The notes beneath the pieces were generated by a model. It saw only the letters and a list, made by a program, of their open reading frames with translations, was not told the DNA's origin and did not search any database. The translations under genes and the position numbers were made by a program. From Thiobacillus denitrificans ATCC 25259 (GTDB lineage: Bacteria; Pseudomonadota; Gammaproteobacteria; Burkholderiales; Thiobacillaceae): a stretch of 64,000 bases of DNA. Location of the stretch: NCBI RefSeq assembly GCF_000012745.1, contig NC_007404.1, positions 930,001 through 994,000 of the forward strand, in the 5' to 3' direction. Positions 56,126 through 64,000 of the stretch are shown here, in pieces; the first letter of the stretch is position 1; every line of letters begins with the position of its first letter.

Positions 56126-57105
56126 GCATGCCTGGGTTGCCCGCAGCCGATTCCCCGTGCGATTTTGTCAGCGTAGTAAAGAGGCTAGAGGAGCTAGCCA
56201 GAAAACGTGGACGGCTAGCGGGTGCTCCCCCGGGAAACAACGTCGCGCAGTTGCCCATCTGGCCGGAGCCGACGCGAGGTGTACCAAACGTCGCGCTTCG
56301 GTCGGCCCTGTTCGGCGCGATCGCGAAGGGCAAGCGACGTTACGTGGAACGGGAGCAGCTCGCCGCCCTCGGTGATATACAGATCCTTTACACCGGACAG
56401 CGGCTCGATCAAGGCGACCTCGACGCCTACCAGAGCGTGCTGCATGCCGCCCGCCACCAAGCAATGGGTGAGCAGTGCCGGGTAACGTCCTATGCCTTGC
56501 TGAAACTGATGGGCAAGACAGATAGCGGTAAGAACCGAGCGACGCTGCACAACCGGCTTACCCGATTACGGGCGAACGCTGTGGAGATCAAACACGGCCG
56601 GTACAACTACATCGGCGGCTTGATCAACGAGGCGTTCAGGTGCGAGAAGACCCAGGAATGGGTGATCGTGCTGACCCCCAAGCTGCGGGTTCTGTTCGCG
56701 GCGGACGAGTTTACTCATATTGAATGGGCTGTGCGCCACGCGTTGGACGGCCAGCCGCTGGCCCAATGGCTGCACGGGTTCTACGCGAGCCATGCCAAGC
56801 CATATCCGATGAAGATCGAGACGTTGCACCGGCTCTGCGGTAGCGAGACCGCCGACCTCTGGAAATTCGCCCAGACACTGCGCAAGGCGCTGAACGCAGT
56901 GACCGAGGCCAGCGCAGTCCACGGCGAAAGGTTCAACTACACTGTCCGGGGCGACGTCGTACATATCGAAAAGATAGCCAAGGGGACACAGCGGCGTCAC
57001 TTGGCCAAGAAGGCAGCCGGATCCTGGAAGGCGTGCGCGCCTACGCCGTTACAGCAGTTAGGCGATACCGTTCTAGCAGGTAGGCGCTACCGTTCCGGCG
57101 GGTAG
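56122..57105 (+). CDS. trfA: TrfA-family plasmid replication initiator
   Basis: A 327-residue protein matching TrfA: LPIWPEPTRGVPNVALRSAL, LFGAIAKGKRRYVEREQLAA, ILYTGQRLDQGDLDAYQSVL and a C-terminal winged-helix region. In IncP plasmids TrfA binds iterons at oriV and recruits the host helicase. Here 22-bp iterons begin inside the last codons of the gene. The GTG at 56122 overlaps alpA; ATG 56128 is an alternative start. A trfA in chromosomal context indicates an integrated plasmid or replicating ICE. Confidence 0.88.
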   Translation: MSMPGLPAADSPCDFVSVVKRLEELARKRGRLAGAPPGNNVAQLPIWPEPTRGVPNVALRSALFGAIAKGKRRYVEREQLAALGDIQILYTGQRLDQGDLDAYQSVLHAARHQAMGEQCRVTSYALLKLMGKTDSGKNRATLHNRLTRLRANAVEIKHGRYNYIGGLINEAFRCEKTQEWVIVLTPKLRVLFAADEFTHIEWAVRHALDGQPLAQWLHGFYASHAKPYPMKIETLHRLCGSETADLWKFAQTLRKALNAVTEASAVHGERFNYTVRGDVVHIEKIAKGTQRRHLAKKAAGSWKACAPTPLQQLGDTVLAGRRYRSGG

Positions 57106-57352
57106 GCGATGCCGTTCTAGCCGGTAGGCTGTACCGTTCTGGCAGGTAGCCTACCCGCAGGTCGGGCAGCCCTCGAAGCCTTTACTGGCGCAGGTTTACG
57201 CCATCCTTCCAAACCACGCTAATCCGTTTTTAATCCTTATTAATCAGCCACCGCGGGTTAACTCATTCGCTCTCGTTATCGGAATGCTCGCCGATAGGCG
57301 AAGAGTCTGTGTAACGCGGGAGCTCCCGACCCCATGCTCCGGTTGGTTATCC
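57058..57352 (+). other. Candidate oriV: 22-bp iterons, AT-rich stretch, DnaA-like box
   Basis: TAGGCG-type units recur with an exact 22-base period, starting 57059, 57081, 57103, 57125 and (degenerate) 57147; consensus GTAGGCGNTACCGTTCTGGC. Downstream is an AT-rich segment (TTTTTAATCCTTATTAATCA, about 57225-57245) suited to strand opening, and TTATCCTCA near 57348, one mismatch from a DnaA box. With trfA immediately upstream this is a typical iteron origin layout. Confidence 0.65.
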
Positions 57353-58171
57353 TCACAGTTCCCAAGCGCTGTCCGATTTTTCGTTTTTCTCTTTGGCAAT
57401 AGCCTGTGTAACATCCGCATCGCGGATTAGGTATTCCTCCACCGGATATTCAGTCTGCCGATGGCGGCACAAAATCCCATCGGTACGGTTGTCGTGAACA
57501 GACCTGCAGACAGCATCGTCACGCTTACACACAATGCGTGAGATTCTTACCACGTGTTTGTTGAAATCGGAGCTTCCAAAGGTGTAGCGGGAGAATATTG
57601 GACGTTGCTCGGCATAGCGGCCGTAGACAGTTTTGACGTCCACGATGTCCCCTTCCTGCACGCCCATGGTCTTCGGCGCATAAGCACCGCCGCCGCTCTC
57701 GAGCAACACCACGTCTAGGTGCTCTCTTAGCTGAGTGTTCGTGGGCATGGTCTCCTTATCCAGGCCCCAAAGATGCTTAGTTGCATAAAGGTCAAAGTCG
57801 CCACGTTTGATGCTTGCCACTTGGGCCCTGAGAATGACTCCGGCATATCGGGCGCGCTCCTTGTTAACGCTTTTGTTGATCATCAGGGCGACAGGTATTA
57901 CCCCGAGAGGCATCGCCGCCGCAGCAGCAGTTGTACCTGCCGCCCCCGCGACTGCACTAACTCCGACCATGGTTCCCATTGCACCGGCCTGTTCGAGGGC
58001 GAACTTGGACCGGGGGTCTTCGCGCGCGCTGCTGTAATTACGCTTGGGATCGACGTCACAGGTGGGGGCCAGGTTGACTAGCTTGGTCCCAGGCGAAATA
58101 CGGGGTCCGGCGCATCCGGACAATATCAAACCAGCTACAGTCAGCGCCATCCACTTCGTTTTCCCGAGCAT
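57353..58171 (-). CDS. Predicted lipoprotein, function unknown
   Basis: A 272-residue protein with a lipoprotein signal (MALTVAGLILSGC, lipobox LSGC). An Ala/Gly-rich hydrophobic stretch (MVGVSAVAGAAGTTAAAAAM, about residues 70-100) may insert into a membrane; the C-terminal half has several Cys/His (RIVCKRDDAVCRSVH, ILCRHRQTEYP). I do not recognise the family. It faces the origin region and is likely cargo of the integrated element. Confidence 0.7.
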   Translation of the reverse strand: MLGKTKWMALTVAGLILSGCAGPRISPGTKLVNLAPTCDVDPKRNYSSAREDPRSKFALEQAGAMGTMVGVSAVAGAAGTTAAAAAMPLGVIPVALMINKSVNKERARYAGVILRAQVASIKRGDFDLYATKHLWGLDKETMPTNTQLREHLDVVLLESGGGAYAPKTMGVQEGDIVDVKTVYGRYAEQRPIFSRYTFGSSDFNKHVVRISRIVCKRDDAVCRSVHDNRTDGILCRHRQTEYPVEEYLIRDADVTQAIAKEKNEKSDSAWEL

Positions 58172-58896
58172 ATTTTCGATCTCCCTTTCTCTTCATGCGG
58201 CCGCGAGTATAAGCGCCATAGCTTATGTTCCTATCGAGAAGGGCCCAGTCAAGCGCGGGGCCGGCAGCGTAGAGTAAAAGCTGGGCGCAATACCGCGCTT
58301 CAACGATGTGCACAGCGAAACGAATGTGTAAACCCCCCGCTACAAAATCCGCTACAGCTGACGCATGCGCGGCTGACGCGGGTGGTGGTGACCCGCGGTC
58401 GCCTGGTGTCGATTAGAAATCCACGCGAGCTATTCAATTCTCTATATCAAGCCTCCGAAATTCCTCGCTCTCGGAACGAGAGGCGCGACATCACATTTAC
58501 TTTCTACGGAGCCACGAAAGCTTTCTACGGAGCCACGAAAGCTGGCGAGACGACCCTGGACGCGTCTTAGCGCCTCCAGGCGCGAGTGATCATGGCGGAT
58601 GAGGCAGCGAAATGGCAGAATCAGATAGATTTGGCAATCGATCCAACGTTGGCAAAGGTCAAGGCGAGGCGACCACTGTCAGGCGCAATCTTGACGCTCG
58701 ACGAATTCGCCGCACACCACAACGCCGGAAACGGCCCCGCTTCGCTTACAAAAGACAGATTCCGGTTTTCAAGTTGGGGAACGTGGCGCTTTCGCCGCTC
58801 CAAACCCGCTCGCTGGACCGCGGACAATGGGGGGAGTGAGACTGTGCCAAGACAGCCCGTCGGAACGTGGTCGGGGAAAAAAGGGAGGAATCACCG
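58172..58896. other. Gene-poor stretch with a 21-bp tandem duplication
   Basis: No convincing gene. A weak frame at 58586-58954 (starting MIMADEAAKWQNQIDLAIDP) may be the relic of a small gene but loses protein-like character after about 60 codons. At 58501-58542 a 21-base unit beginning TTTCTACGGAGCC is exactly repeated twice in tandem. The strong GGGAGGAA at the right end belongs to the SNF2 gene. Confidence 0.5.
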
Positions 58897-61776
58897 TTGG
58901 CAACACAACCGCTACTTACGCCGCACCAGAGCCAGTACTTTGCTTGGCTGCTAACCAGGCGTGCAGCAGGCGACTCCGTGGAGTCACTGGCTTCGACCTT
59001 GGTCGATTCGCAGGTCGATCTGAATCCTCATCAAGTCGAGGCCGCGCTCTTCGCTTGCCGCAACCCCCTCTCACGCGGCGTGATCCTCGCCGACGAGGTT
59101 GGTCTGGGCAAGACCATCGAAGCCGGCTTGGTCATCTCCCAACGCTGGGCGGAACGGCGGCGGAAGGTGCTCATCATCGTTCCGGCGAACCTGCGCAAGC
59201 AATGGCACCAAGAGCTGCAGGACAAGTTCGGCCTGCAAGGGCTGATCCTCGAAGCCAAAAGCTACAACGCGATCCGCAAACAGGAGCAGCGGAACCCGTT
59301 CCTGTTCGCCTCCGGTCCGATCATCTGTTCCTACCAGTTCGCGAAGGCCAAGGCTGACGATGTCAAGGGCATCGACTGGGACTTGGTCGTCCTCGACGAA
59401 GCGCATCGCCTGCGCAACGTCTACAAGACCAGCAACGTCATCGCCAAGACCCTCAAGGAGGCGCTGTCGCGCGTTCACTCCAAGGCGCTCCTGACCGCGA
59501 CGCCGTTGCAGAACTCGCTGCTCGAACTCTATGGGCTGGTCAGCTTCATCGATGACCGGGTGTTCGGAGACCTTGATAGCTTCCGCTCGCAATTCACTGG
59601 CAGAGAGCAATCCTTCAGCAGCCTGCGTGACCGGCTGGCCCCCATCTGCAAGCGCACCCTGCGCAAACAGGTTCAGCCCTACGTGTCGTACACAGCGCGC
59701 AAGGCCATCGTCGAGGAGTTCACGCCGTCGAGCGAAGAGCAGGAACTTTCCAGGCTCGTCGCCGATTACCTGCGCCGCCCCAACCTCAAGGCCCTGCCCG
59801 AGGGGCAGCGCCAACTGATTTCGCTCGTGCTGTGGAAGCTGCTCGCCTCCAGCACGCACGCGATTGCGGGTGCGTTGGAGACGATGGCCAAGCGTCTCCA
59901 GGGTGTGCTGAATGAAACTCCCGTGGTTGCCGATCTCGCCGAAGAACTGGACGAGGACTACGAGTCGCTCGACGAGACCGCCGAAGAATGGGAAGACCAG
60001 GAGCAGGGAACAAAGGCAGCGAGCCGCGCCGAGCGTGATGCCATCGCGCAGGAGATCGAGGAGCTGCGCCACTTCAGAACGCTGGCAACCAACATCCGCG
60101 ACAACGCCAAGGGCAAGGCGCTGCTCACCGCGCTGGATCGCGCCTTCGCCGAACTGGATCGGTTGGGCGCGGCCCGGAAGGCCATCATCTTCACCGAGTC
60201 CAAGCGCACGCAGGAATACCTCCTCAACTTGCTGGCCGACACGCCATACGGCGACGGCATCGTGCTCTTCAACGGCACCAATAGCGACCAGCGTGCGCAG
60301 GCGATCTACAAGGACTGGCTGAAGCGCCACGAAGGCACCGACCGCATCACCGGCTCCAAGACCGCCGACACCCGTGCGGCACTGGTCGAGCACTTCAAGG
60401 AGCGTGGCAAGGTCATGATTGCCACCGAGGCTGGAGCCGAAGGCATCAACCTCCAGTTCTGCTCGCTCGTCATCAACTACGACCTGCCGTGGAACCCGCA
60501 GCGCATCGAGCAGCGCATCGGGCGCTGCCACCGCTACGGTCAGAAGCACGACGTGGTGGTGGTCAACTTCGTCGACCGCAGCAATGAGGCCGATGCACGG
60601 GTGTATGAGCTGTTGTCGCAGAAGTTCCAGCTCTTCGAGGGCGTGTTTGGGGCTAGCGACGAAGTGTTGGGCGCCATCGGTTCGGGCGTCGATTTCGAGC
60701 GGCGTATCGCCGAGATCTACCAGAACTGCCGAGAGCCCGAGGAAATCAAGTCCAGCTTCGAGCAACTCCAGCTCGACCTCTCCGGCGAGATCAACGAGGC
60801 GATGGTCAAGACGCGCCAGGTATTGCTTGAGAACTTTGATGAGGAGGTGCAGGAGAAGCTGCGCATGCGGGCCGACGACAGCCGCAACGCACGCAACCGC
60901 TTCGAGCGGATGCTGATGGACTTGACCCGCGCCGAACTGGTTCATTGCGCCGCGTTCGATGACGACGGCTTCGATCTCCGCCACATACCGACTGGAGTCG
61001 AGCACAGCGGCCTCACGGGCATCGAGCTGGGGCGCTACGAATTGCCCCGCCGCTCCGGCGACGCGCACCTATACCGCATCAATCATCCGCTGGCGCGATG
61101 GGGCATCGAGCAGGCCAAGGCTCGCGCACTCAACGGGGCTCGTCTCGTCTTCGACTACAACGCCCACGGTGCAAAGATCAGCACGCTTGAAGCCTGGCGC
61201 GGCAAAGCCGGATGGCTCACCGTGAAGCTGATCTCGGTCGAGACACTCGGCAACCAGGAGCAACATCTGCTGGTTGCCGCGGGCACGACCGATGGCGTCG
61301 TGCTCGCGGAAGAAGACCCGGAAAAACTGCTGCGCCTGCCCGCGACCACGCAGGCGGCCAATCTGTTCAACGCCCCTGACGCCACCCTGCTGGCCGACGT
61401 GGAAGCCCGCAAGACCGCGCTCCTGCGCGACGTCAACGAGCGCAACCTCGGCTACTTCGAGCAGGAAGTCCAGAAGCTGGATGCCTGGGCGGACGACCTG
61501 AAGCTGGGTCTGGAGCAAGAGATCAAGGAGATCGACCGCGAGATCAAGGAGGTGCGCCGAACCGCCGCGACCTCGCCGACGCTGGAAGAGAAGCTGTCAT
61601 GGCAGAAGAAGCAGCGCGAACTGGAAGGCAAGCGCAGCAAGCTGCGCCGCGAGCTGTTTGCCCGGCAGGATGAAGTCGAAGCGCAGCGCAACGACTTGAT
61701 CAGCCAGCTTGAAGCGCAACTCCAACAGCAGGTCGAGGAGCGCACGCTGTTCACTGTCGAGTGGGAGCTGGTCTGA
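58897..61776 (+). CDS. SNF2-family helicase/ATPase (RapA-like), defence operon
   Basis: A 959-residue superfamily 2 ATPase: Walker A ADEVGLGKTIEAG (about residues 65-77), DEAH box VVLDEAHRLRN (about 165), TATPLQNS, and helicase motifs V-VI EAGAEGINLQFC and NPQRIEQRIGRCHRYGQ. A long coiled coil (EIKEIDREIKEVRR, QKKQRELEGKRSKLRRELF) fills the C-terminus. I choose TTG 58897 because GGGAGGAA lies seven bases upstream; a GTG at 58867 is in frame but has no ribosome site. The stop overlaps the next start (TGATG), so it acts with AIPR. Confidence 0.85.
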   Translation: MATQPLLTPHQSQYFAWLLTRRAAGDSVESLASTLVDSQVDLNPHQVEAALFACRNPLSRGVILADEVGLGKTIEAGLVISQRWAERRRKVLIIVPANLRKQWHQELQDKFGLQGLILEAKSYNAIRKQEQRNPFLFASGPIICSYQFAKAKADDVKGIDWDLVVLDEAHRLRNVYKTSNVIAKTLKEALSRVHSKALLTATPLQNSLLELYGLVSFIDDRVFGDLDSFRSQFTGREQSFSSLRDRLAPICKRTLRKQVQPYVSYTARKAIVEEFTPSSEEQELSRLVADYLRRPNLKALPEGQRQLISLVLWKLLASSTHAIAGALETMAKRLQGVLNETPVVADLAEELDEDYESLDETAEEWEDQEQGTKAASRAERDAIAQEIEELRHFRTLATNIRDNAKGKALLTALDRAFAELDRLGAARKAIIFTESKRTQEYLLNLLADTPYGDGIVLFNGTNSDQRAQAIYKDWLKRHEGTDRITGSKTADTRAALVEHFKERGKVMIATEAGAEGINLQFCSLVINYDLPWNPQRIEQRIGRCHRYGQKHDVVVVNFVDRSNEADARVYELLSQKFQLFEGVFGASDEVLGAIGSGVDFERRIAEIYQNCREPEEIKSSFEQLQLDLSGEINEAMVKTRQVLLENFDEEVQEKLRMRADDSRNARNRFERMLMDLTRAELVHCAAFDDDGFDLRHIPTGVEHSGLTGIELGRYELPRRSGDAHLYRINHPLARWGIEQAKARALNGARLVFDYNAHGAKISTLEAWRGKAGWLTVKLISVETLGNQEQHLLVAAGTTDGVVLAEEDPEKLLRLPATTQAANLFNAPDATLLADVEARKTALLRDVNERNLGYFEQEVQKLDAWADDLKLGLEQEIKEIDREIKEVRRTAATSPTLEEKLSWQKKQRELEGKRSKLRRELFARQDEVEAQRNDLISQLEAQLQQQVEERTLFTVEWELV

Positions 61777-63539
61777 TGGCAACAGTTATCGCTCGCCCCC
61801 TCGAACTCGATCTGCTGTGCCAAAAACTTGATGCGGACTACGCGAACCGAATCACCGGGACGGGAAACACTCCAGAGTCTCGGCGTAGCAACTACCTGTC
61901 CAAGGCAATCGCGGCATTCGTCCTGCACGAAGACGCTGGCGCCAATCTGGATGAGGCCGTGGCCGCCAGCATCGATGGTGGCCAGGATCATGGTATCGAT
62001 TCGGTGTTCGTTTCAACGGATCAAACGATCTGGCTGGTCCAGTCCAAGTACAAGGAGTCGGGCACCGGCGAGCCCGAACTCGGTGATGTATCCAAATTTC
62101 GGGATGGCGTAACCGACCTTCTGCAAGGACGCTGGAATCGCTTCAATAACGCCCTGCAAAACCGCCAAGCGGCAATCACCAATGCCTTGAACAGTGGTGT
62201 CTGCAGGATCAAAGTCGTGCTGGCCTATTCCGGCACGGCGGTGTCCGATGATCGGCGCGACATGTTTTCCGACTTGGAGCGCGCGTTCAATGGCGCGAAT
62301 CCGGGCTTTCTTCGGTGCCATGCTTATGGGCTCACGACCCTGCACGACCTACATCTAGACGGAGTTTCGGCCCAGCCCATAGAAGCCGAAGTCGAATTGA
62401 AGGACTTCGGCCACACGCAGGAACCCTACCGGGCGTTCTACGGGCGCATGGACGGCAAACGGCTCGCCGAGCTTTGGGCGGCACACGAAGAACATCTAGT
62501 TGATCGTAACATTCGCCGGTTCAAGGGCACGACCACCGTCAATGCAGGGCTGACCGAGACACTCCGACAAGAAGCACAGCACTTCTTCTACTTCAATAAC
62601 GGCGTCACCTTCCTCTGCGATTCCATAACGGAACAGCACCCCCGCGACCCGCATCGTCAAACTGGGACGTTTCGCATTCGCGGGTTGTCCATCATCAACG
62701 GCGCGCAAACGGTTGGGGCGATCGCCCGCGAGCCACTGGCCCACTACGATGCTCATCCCACCGTAGTCATGGCGACTTTCGTTTGTCTTGAGAACGCGCC
62801 TGATGGTTTTGGCGATCGAGTCACCCAATCGCGCAACCGCCAGAATGCCGTTGAGCTGGAAGATTTTGCCGCGCTTGATGAACGTCAGACCATGTGGCAG
62901 CAGACCTTGCAGATGGCCGGCGTCACCTATCTGGTCAAGCAGGGGGAGGACGATCCGCCGCTATCACCAACCTGCTTCAGCGCACGTGAACTCGCACCGT
63001 TCCTGGCTTGCACCGTAACCACGAACGACTGGCAGGACTACGTGACCGCGGCCAAGGCCGACAAGAAGAAGCTGTTTGGGCGGGAGGGGCTGGTATCAGC
63101 CACCGACCCCCTACGCCAATCCTACGAACGGCTCTTCGCCGACTCGCTCACGGCAAGACAAATGTGGCGGATAGTCCAAATCGGCCGAGTGGTCGTAGAG
63201 AAGGTCCGCGCCCGTGCCACCGCCGAGGGTGATCCCGCCGGTTTGCCAGCGGGGACACTCCCCGCTCGGGAGATTCTCACTCACGGCGCCTGGTTGGTTC
63301 TCCACGTCATCTTCATCCGCCTTCAGTTGCAGAACGGACCGACGCTGGCATTGACCCAGGATGAACTGACAGCGATTTCGCGCGAGGTCGACCTTGTTTG
63401 CGAGCGCCTTGTGAGTTCTGTCCAGGGCGTGCAGTGGAACAAGCAGGCGCGCAGCGTCTTTGAGAACAAAACGGACTGTCGAACCGTGAAAGGCCGTTTG
63501 ATGGCGGCCTTGGCGCAGCAGGGTCAGGGAGGAAATTAA
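61776..63539 (+). CDS. AIPR-family (abortive phage infection) protein
   Basis: A 587-residue protein. The N-terminus has a PD-(D/E)xK-like nuclease site (DHGIDSVFVSTDQTIWLVQS then K: D75, Q89-x-K91), and the AIPR domain follows with HFFYFNNGVTFLCD, IRGLSIINGAQTVGAI and VTQSRNRQNAVELEDF. AIPR proteins occur in phage-defence operons. It is translationally coupled to the SNF2 helicase and is followed after two bases by a GHKL ATPase. Confidence 0.83.
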   Translation: MATVIARPLELDLLCQKLDADYANRITGTGNTPESRRSNYLSKAIAAFVLHEDAGANLDEAVAASIDGGQDHGIDSVFVSTDQTIWLVQSKYKESGTGEPELGDVSKFRDGVTDLLQGRWNRFNNALQNRQAAITNALNSGVCRIKVVLAYSGTAVSDDRRDMFSDLERAFNGANPGFLRCHAYGLTTLHDLHLDGVSAQPIEAEVELKDFGHTQEPYRAFYGRMDGKRLAELWAAHEEHLVDRNIRRFKGTTTVNAGLTETLRQEAQHFFYFNNGVTFLCDSITEQHPRDPHRQTGTFRIRGLSIINGAQTVGAIAREPLAHYDAHPTVVMATFVCLENAPDGFGDRVTQSRNRQNAVELEDFAALDERQTMWQQTLQMAGVTYLVKQGEDDPPLSPTCFSARELAPFLACTVTTNDWQDYVTAAKADKKKLFGREGLVSATDPLRQSYERLFADSLTARQMWRIVQIGRVVVEKVRARATAEGDPAGLPAGTLPAREILTHGAWLVLHVIFIRLQLQNGPTLALTQDELTAISREVDLVCERLVSSVQGVQWNKQARSVFENKTDCRTVKGRLMAALAQQGQGGN

Positions 63540-63541
63540 TA

Positions 63542-64000
63542 GTGCAAGCGAACATCAAAGGTCTGGTGGATCGGCTGGAGCTTTCCCAGGGCAAGGCAAT
63601 GATGCCTCTTTACGAGGCTATCTCGAATGCCGTCGATGCAATCGAGGAGCATCAGGACGGCTTCAGCAATCATTCGATTCGCATCCGGCTGGTGGCCTCC
63701 AACGACCTCGCCCATCAAGCTGGGGACGGGACTCTGGTCGTGGACGGCTTCGATGTCATTGATGATGGCGTTGGCTTCAACGACAAGAACCTGGCTTCGT
63801 TTCAAGAGGCGCACACGCTTTCAAAGGTCAAGGTCGGCGGCCGAGGTGTCGGGCGCTTCACTTTCCTGAAAGTCTTTTCATCCGTACACATCCGCAGTGT
63901 CTTCAAACGCGACGGCAAGGCTTTGCTGCGAGAGTTCGACTTCAGCATCCAAGATGAACTGAAAGGTGCGGACACCACGTCTGAAGTCAAAGAGGCATGT
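63542..64000 (+). CDS. GHKL (Hsp90/MutL-type) ATPase, partial at right edge
   Basis: The first 153 codons from a GTG start preceded by GGGAGGAAATTAATA. The Bergerat fold is clear: EAISNAVDAIEE (N box), VIDDGVGFNDKN (G1) and GGRGVGRFTFLKVF (G2). This is the ATP lid of GHKL enzymes such as MutL, Hsp90 and defence ATPases. The gene continues beyond the window. It completes a helicase-AIPR-GHKL operon. Confidence 0.83.
   Translation, partial: MQANIKGLVDRLELSQGKAMMPLYEAISNAVDAIEEHQDGFSNHSIRIRLVASNDLAHQAGDGTLVVDGFDVIDDGVGFNDKNLASFQEAHTLSKVKVGGRGVGRFTFLKVFSSVHIRSVFKRDGKALLREFDFSIQDELKGADTTSEVKEAC

Noticed and set aside
57058-57168. CRISPR array
   Set aside because: The repeats are contiguous with a 22-base period and no unique spacers, and no cas genes are present; iterons explain them.
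58586-58954. 122-codon hypothetical frame before the SNF2 gene
   Set aside because: It overlaps the SNF2 start and ribosome site and loses protein-like composition; kept only as a note in the gene-poor stretch.
59071-61068. 665-codon minus-strand frame opposite the SNF2 helicase
   Set aside because: Shadow frame without domain evidence.

Overview
The window looks like a chromosomal contig from a high-GC, chemolithotrophic sulfur-oxidising betaproteobacterium. Thiobacillus or a close relative is my inference from the xseB-ispA-dxs order, the housekeeping protein sequences, the SoxXA-type cytochromes and the very GC-rich codon use. No 16S gene is present, so the genus is not proven.

Positions 1-21.7 kb are mostly ordinary core genome: isoprenoid genes (dxs partial, ispA, xseB), a Rieske oxygenase, an EamA transporter, a DUF3025-cnoX-pip operon, a FIST sensor with a small coiled-coil partner, acnA, lysS, a VapBC-type toxin-antitoxin pair between lysS and recQ, a frameshifted PEP-CTERM-like gene, a methyltransferase and pepN.

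Positions 21.7-44.4 kb form one coherent accessory locus. It starts with a heavy-metal RND pump that has two different adaptors. Next come a MASE3-like/GAF histidine kinase and its sigma-54 activator (NtrC type), a DUF302 protein, SodC, a Cys/His-rich BNR protein, an exported thioredoxin, a TonB-dependent receptor and a dedicated TonB-ExbB-ExbD. The locus ends with an exported redox-dead thioredoxin-fold protein, a Tat-exported His-rich beta-propeller enzyme (thiocyanate dehydrogenase / N2O reductase-like, probably copper), a small His/Met-rich exported protein, a pentapeptide-repeat protein and SoxX-SoxA-SoxK-like cytochromes. I find four good -24/-12 (sigma-54) promoters. One precedes the pump, one DUF302 and one the copper-enzyme operon; the fourth precedes a ~74-nt transcript with anti-Shine-Dalgarno motifs and a strong terminator, a candidate sRNA. 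Recurrent GGAACA-type inverted repeats lie near them. The simplest reading is a single sigma-54 regulon that supplies, uses and exports a metal, probably copper, for a periplasmic oxidation whose electrons go to a SoxXA cytochrome with no SoxYZ, SoxB or SoxCD present.

Positions 44.4-49.8 kb return to core genes: prfB with its programmed frameshift, a MgtC/DUF4010 membrane protein, a GH15 glucoamylase-like enzyme and an SDR dehydrogenase.

Positions 49.8-64 kb are a mobile and defence region. It holds a single-chain ISP-type restriction-modification enzyme with a DUF4145 partner, a phage GpA-like remnant cut by a truncated IS3 element, a tRNA/tmRNA 3'-end fragment (att-like), and an AlpA-TrfA replication module with 22-bp iterons overlapping the end of trfA. 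After a lipoprotein comes an operon of SNF2 helicase, AIPR nuclease-like protein and GHKL ATPase that runs off the right edge. This last operon resembles MZA-type defence logic but with an SNF2 helicase.
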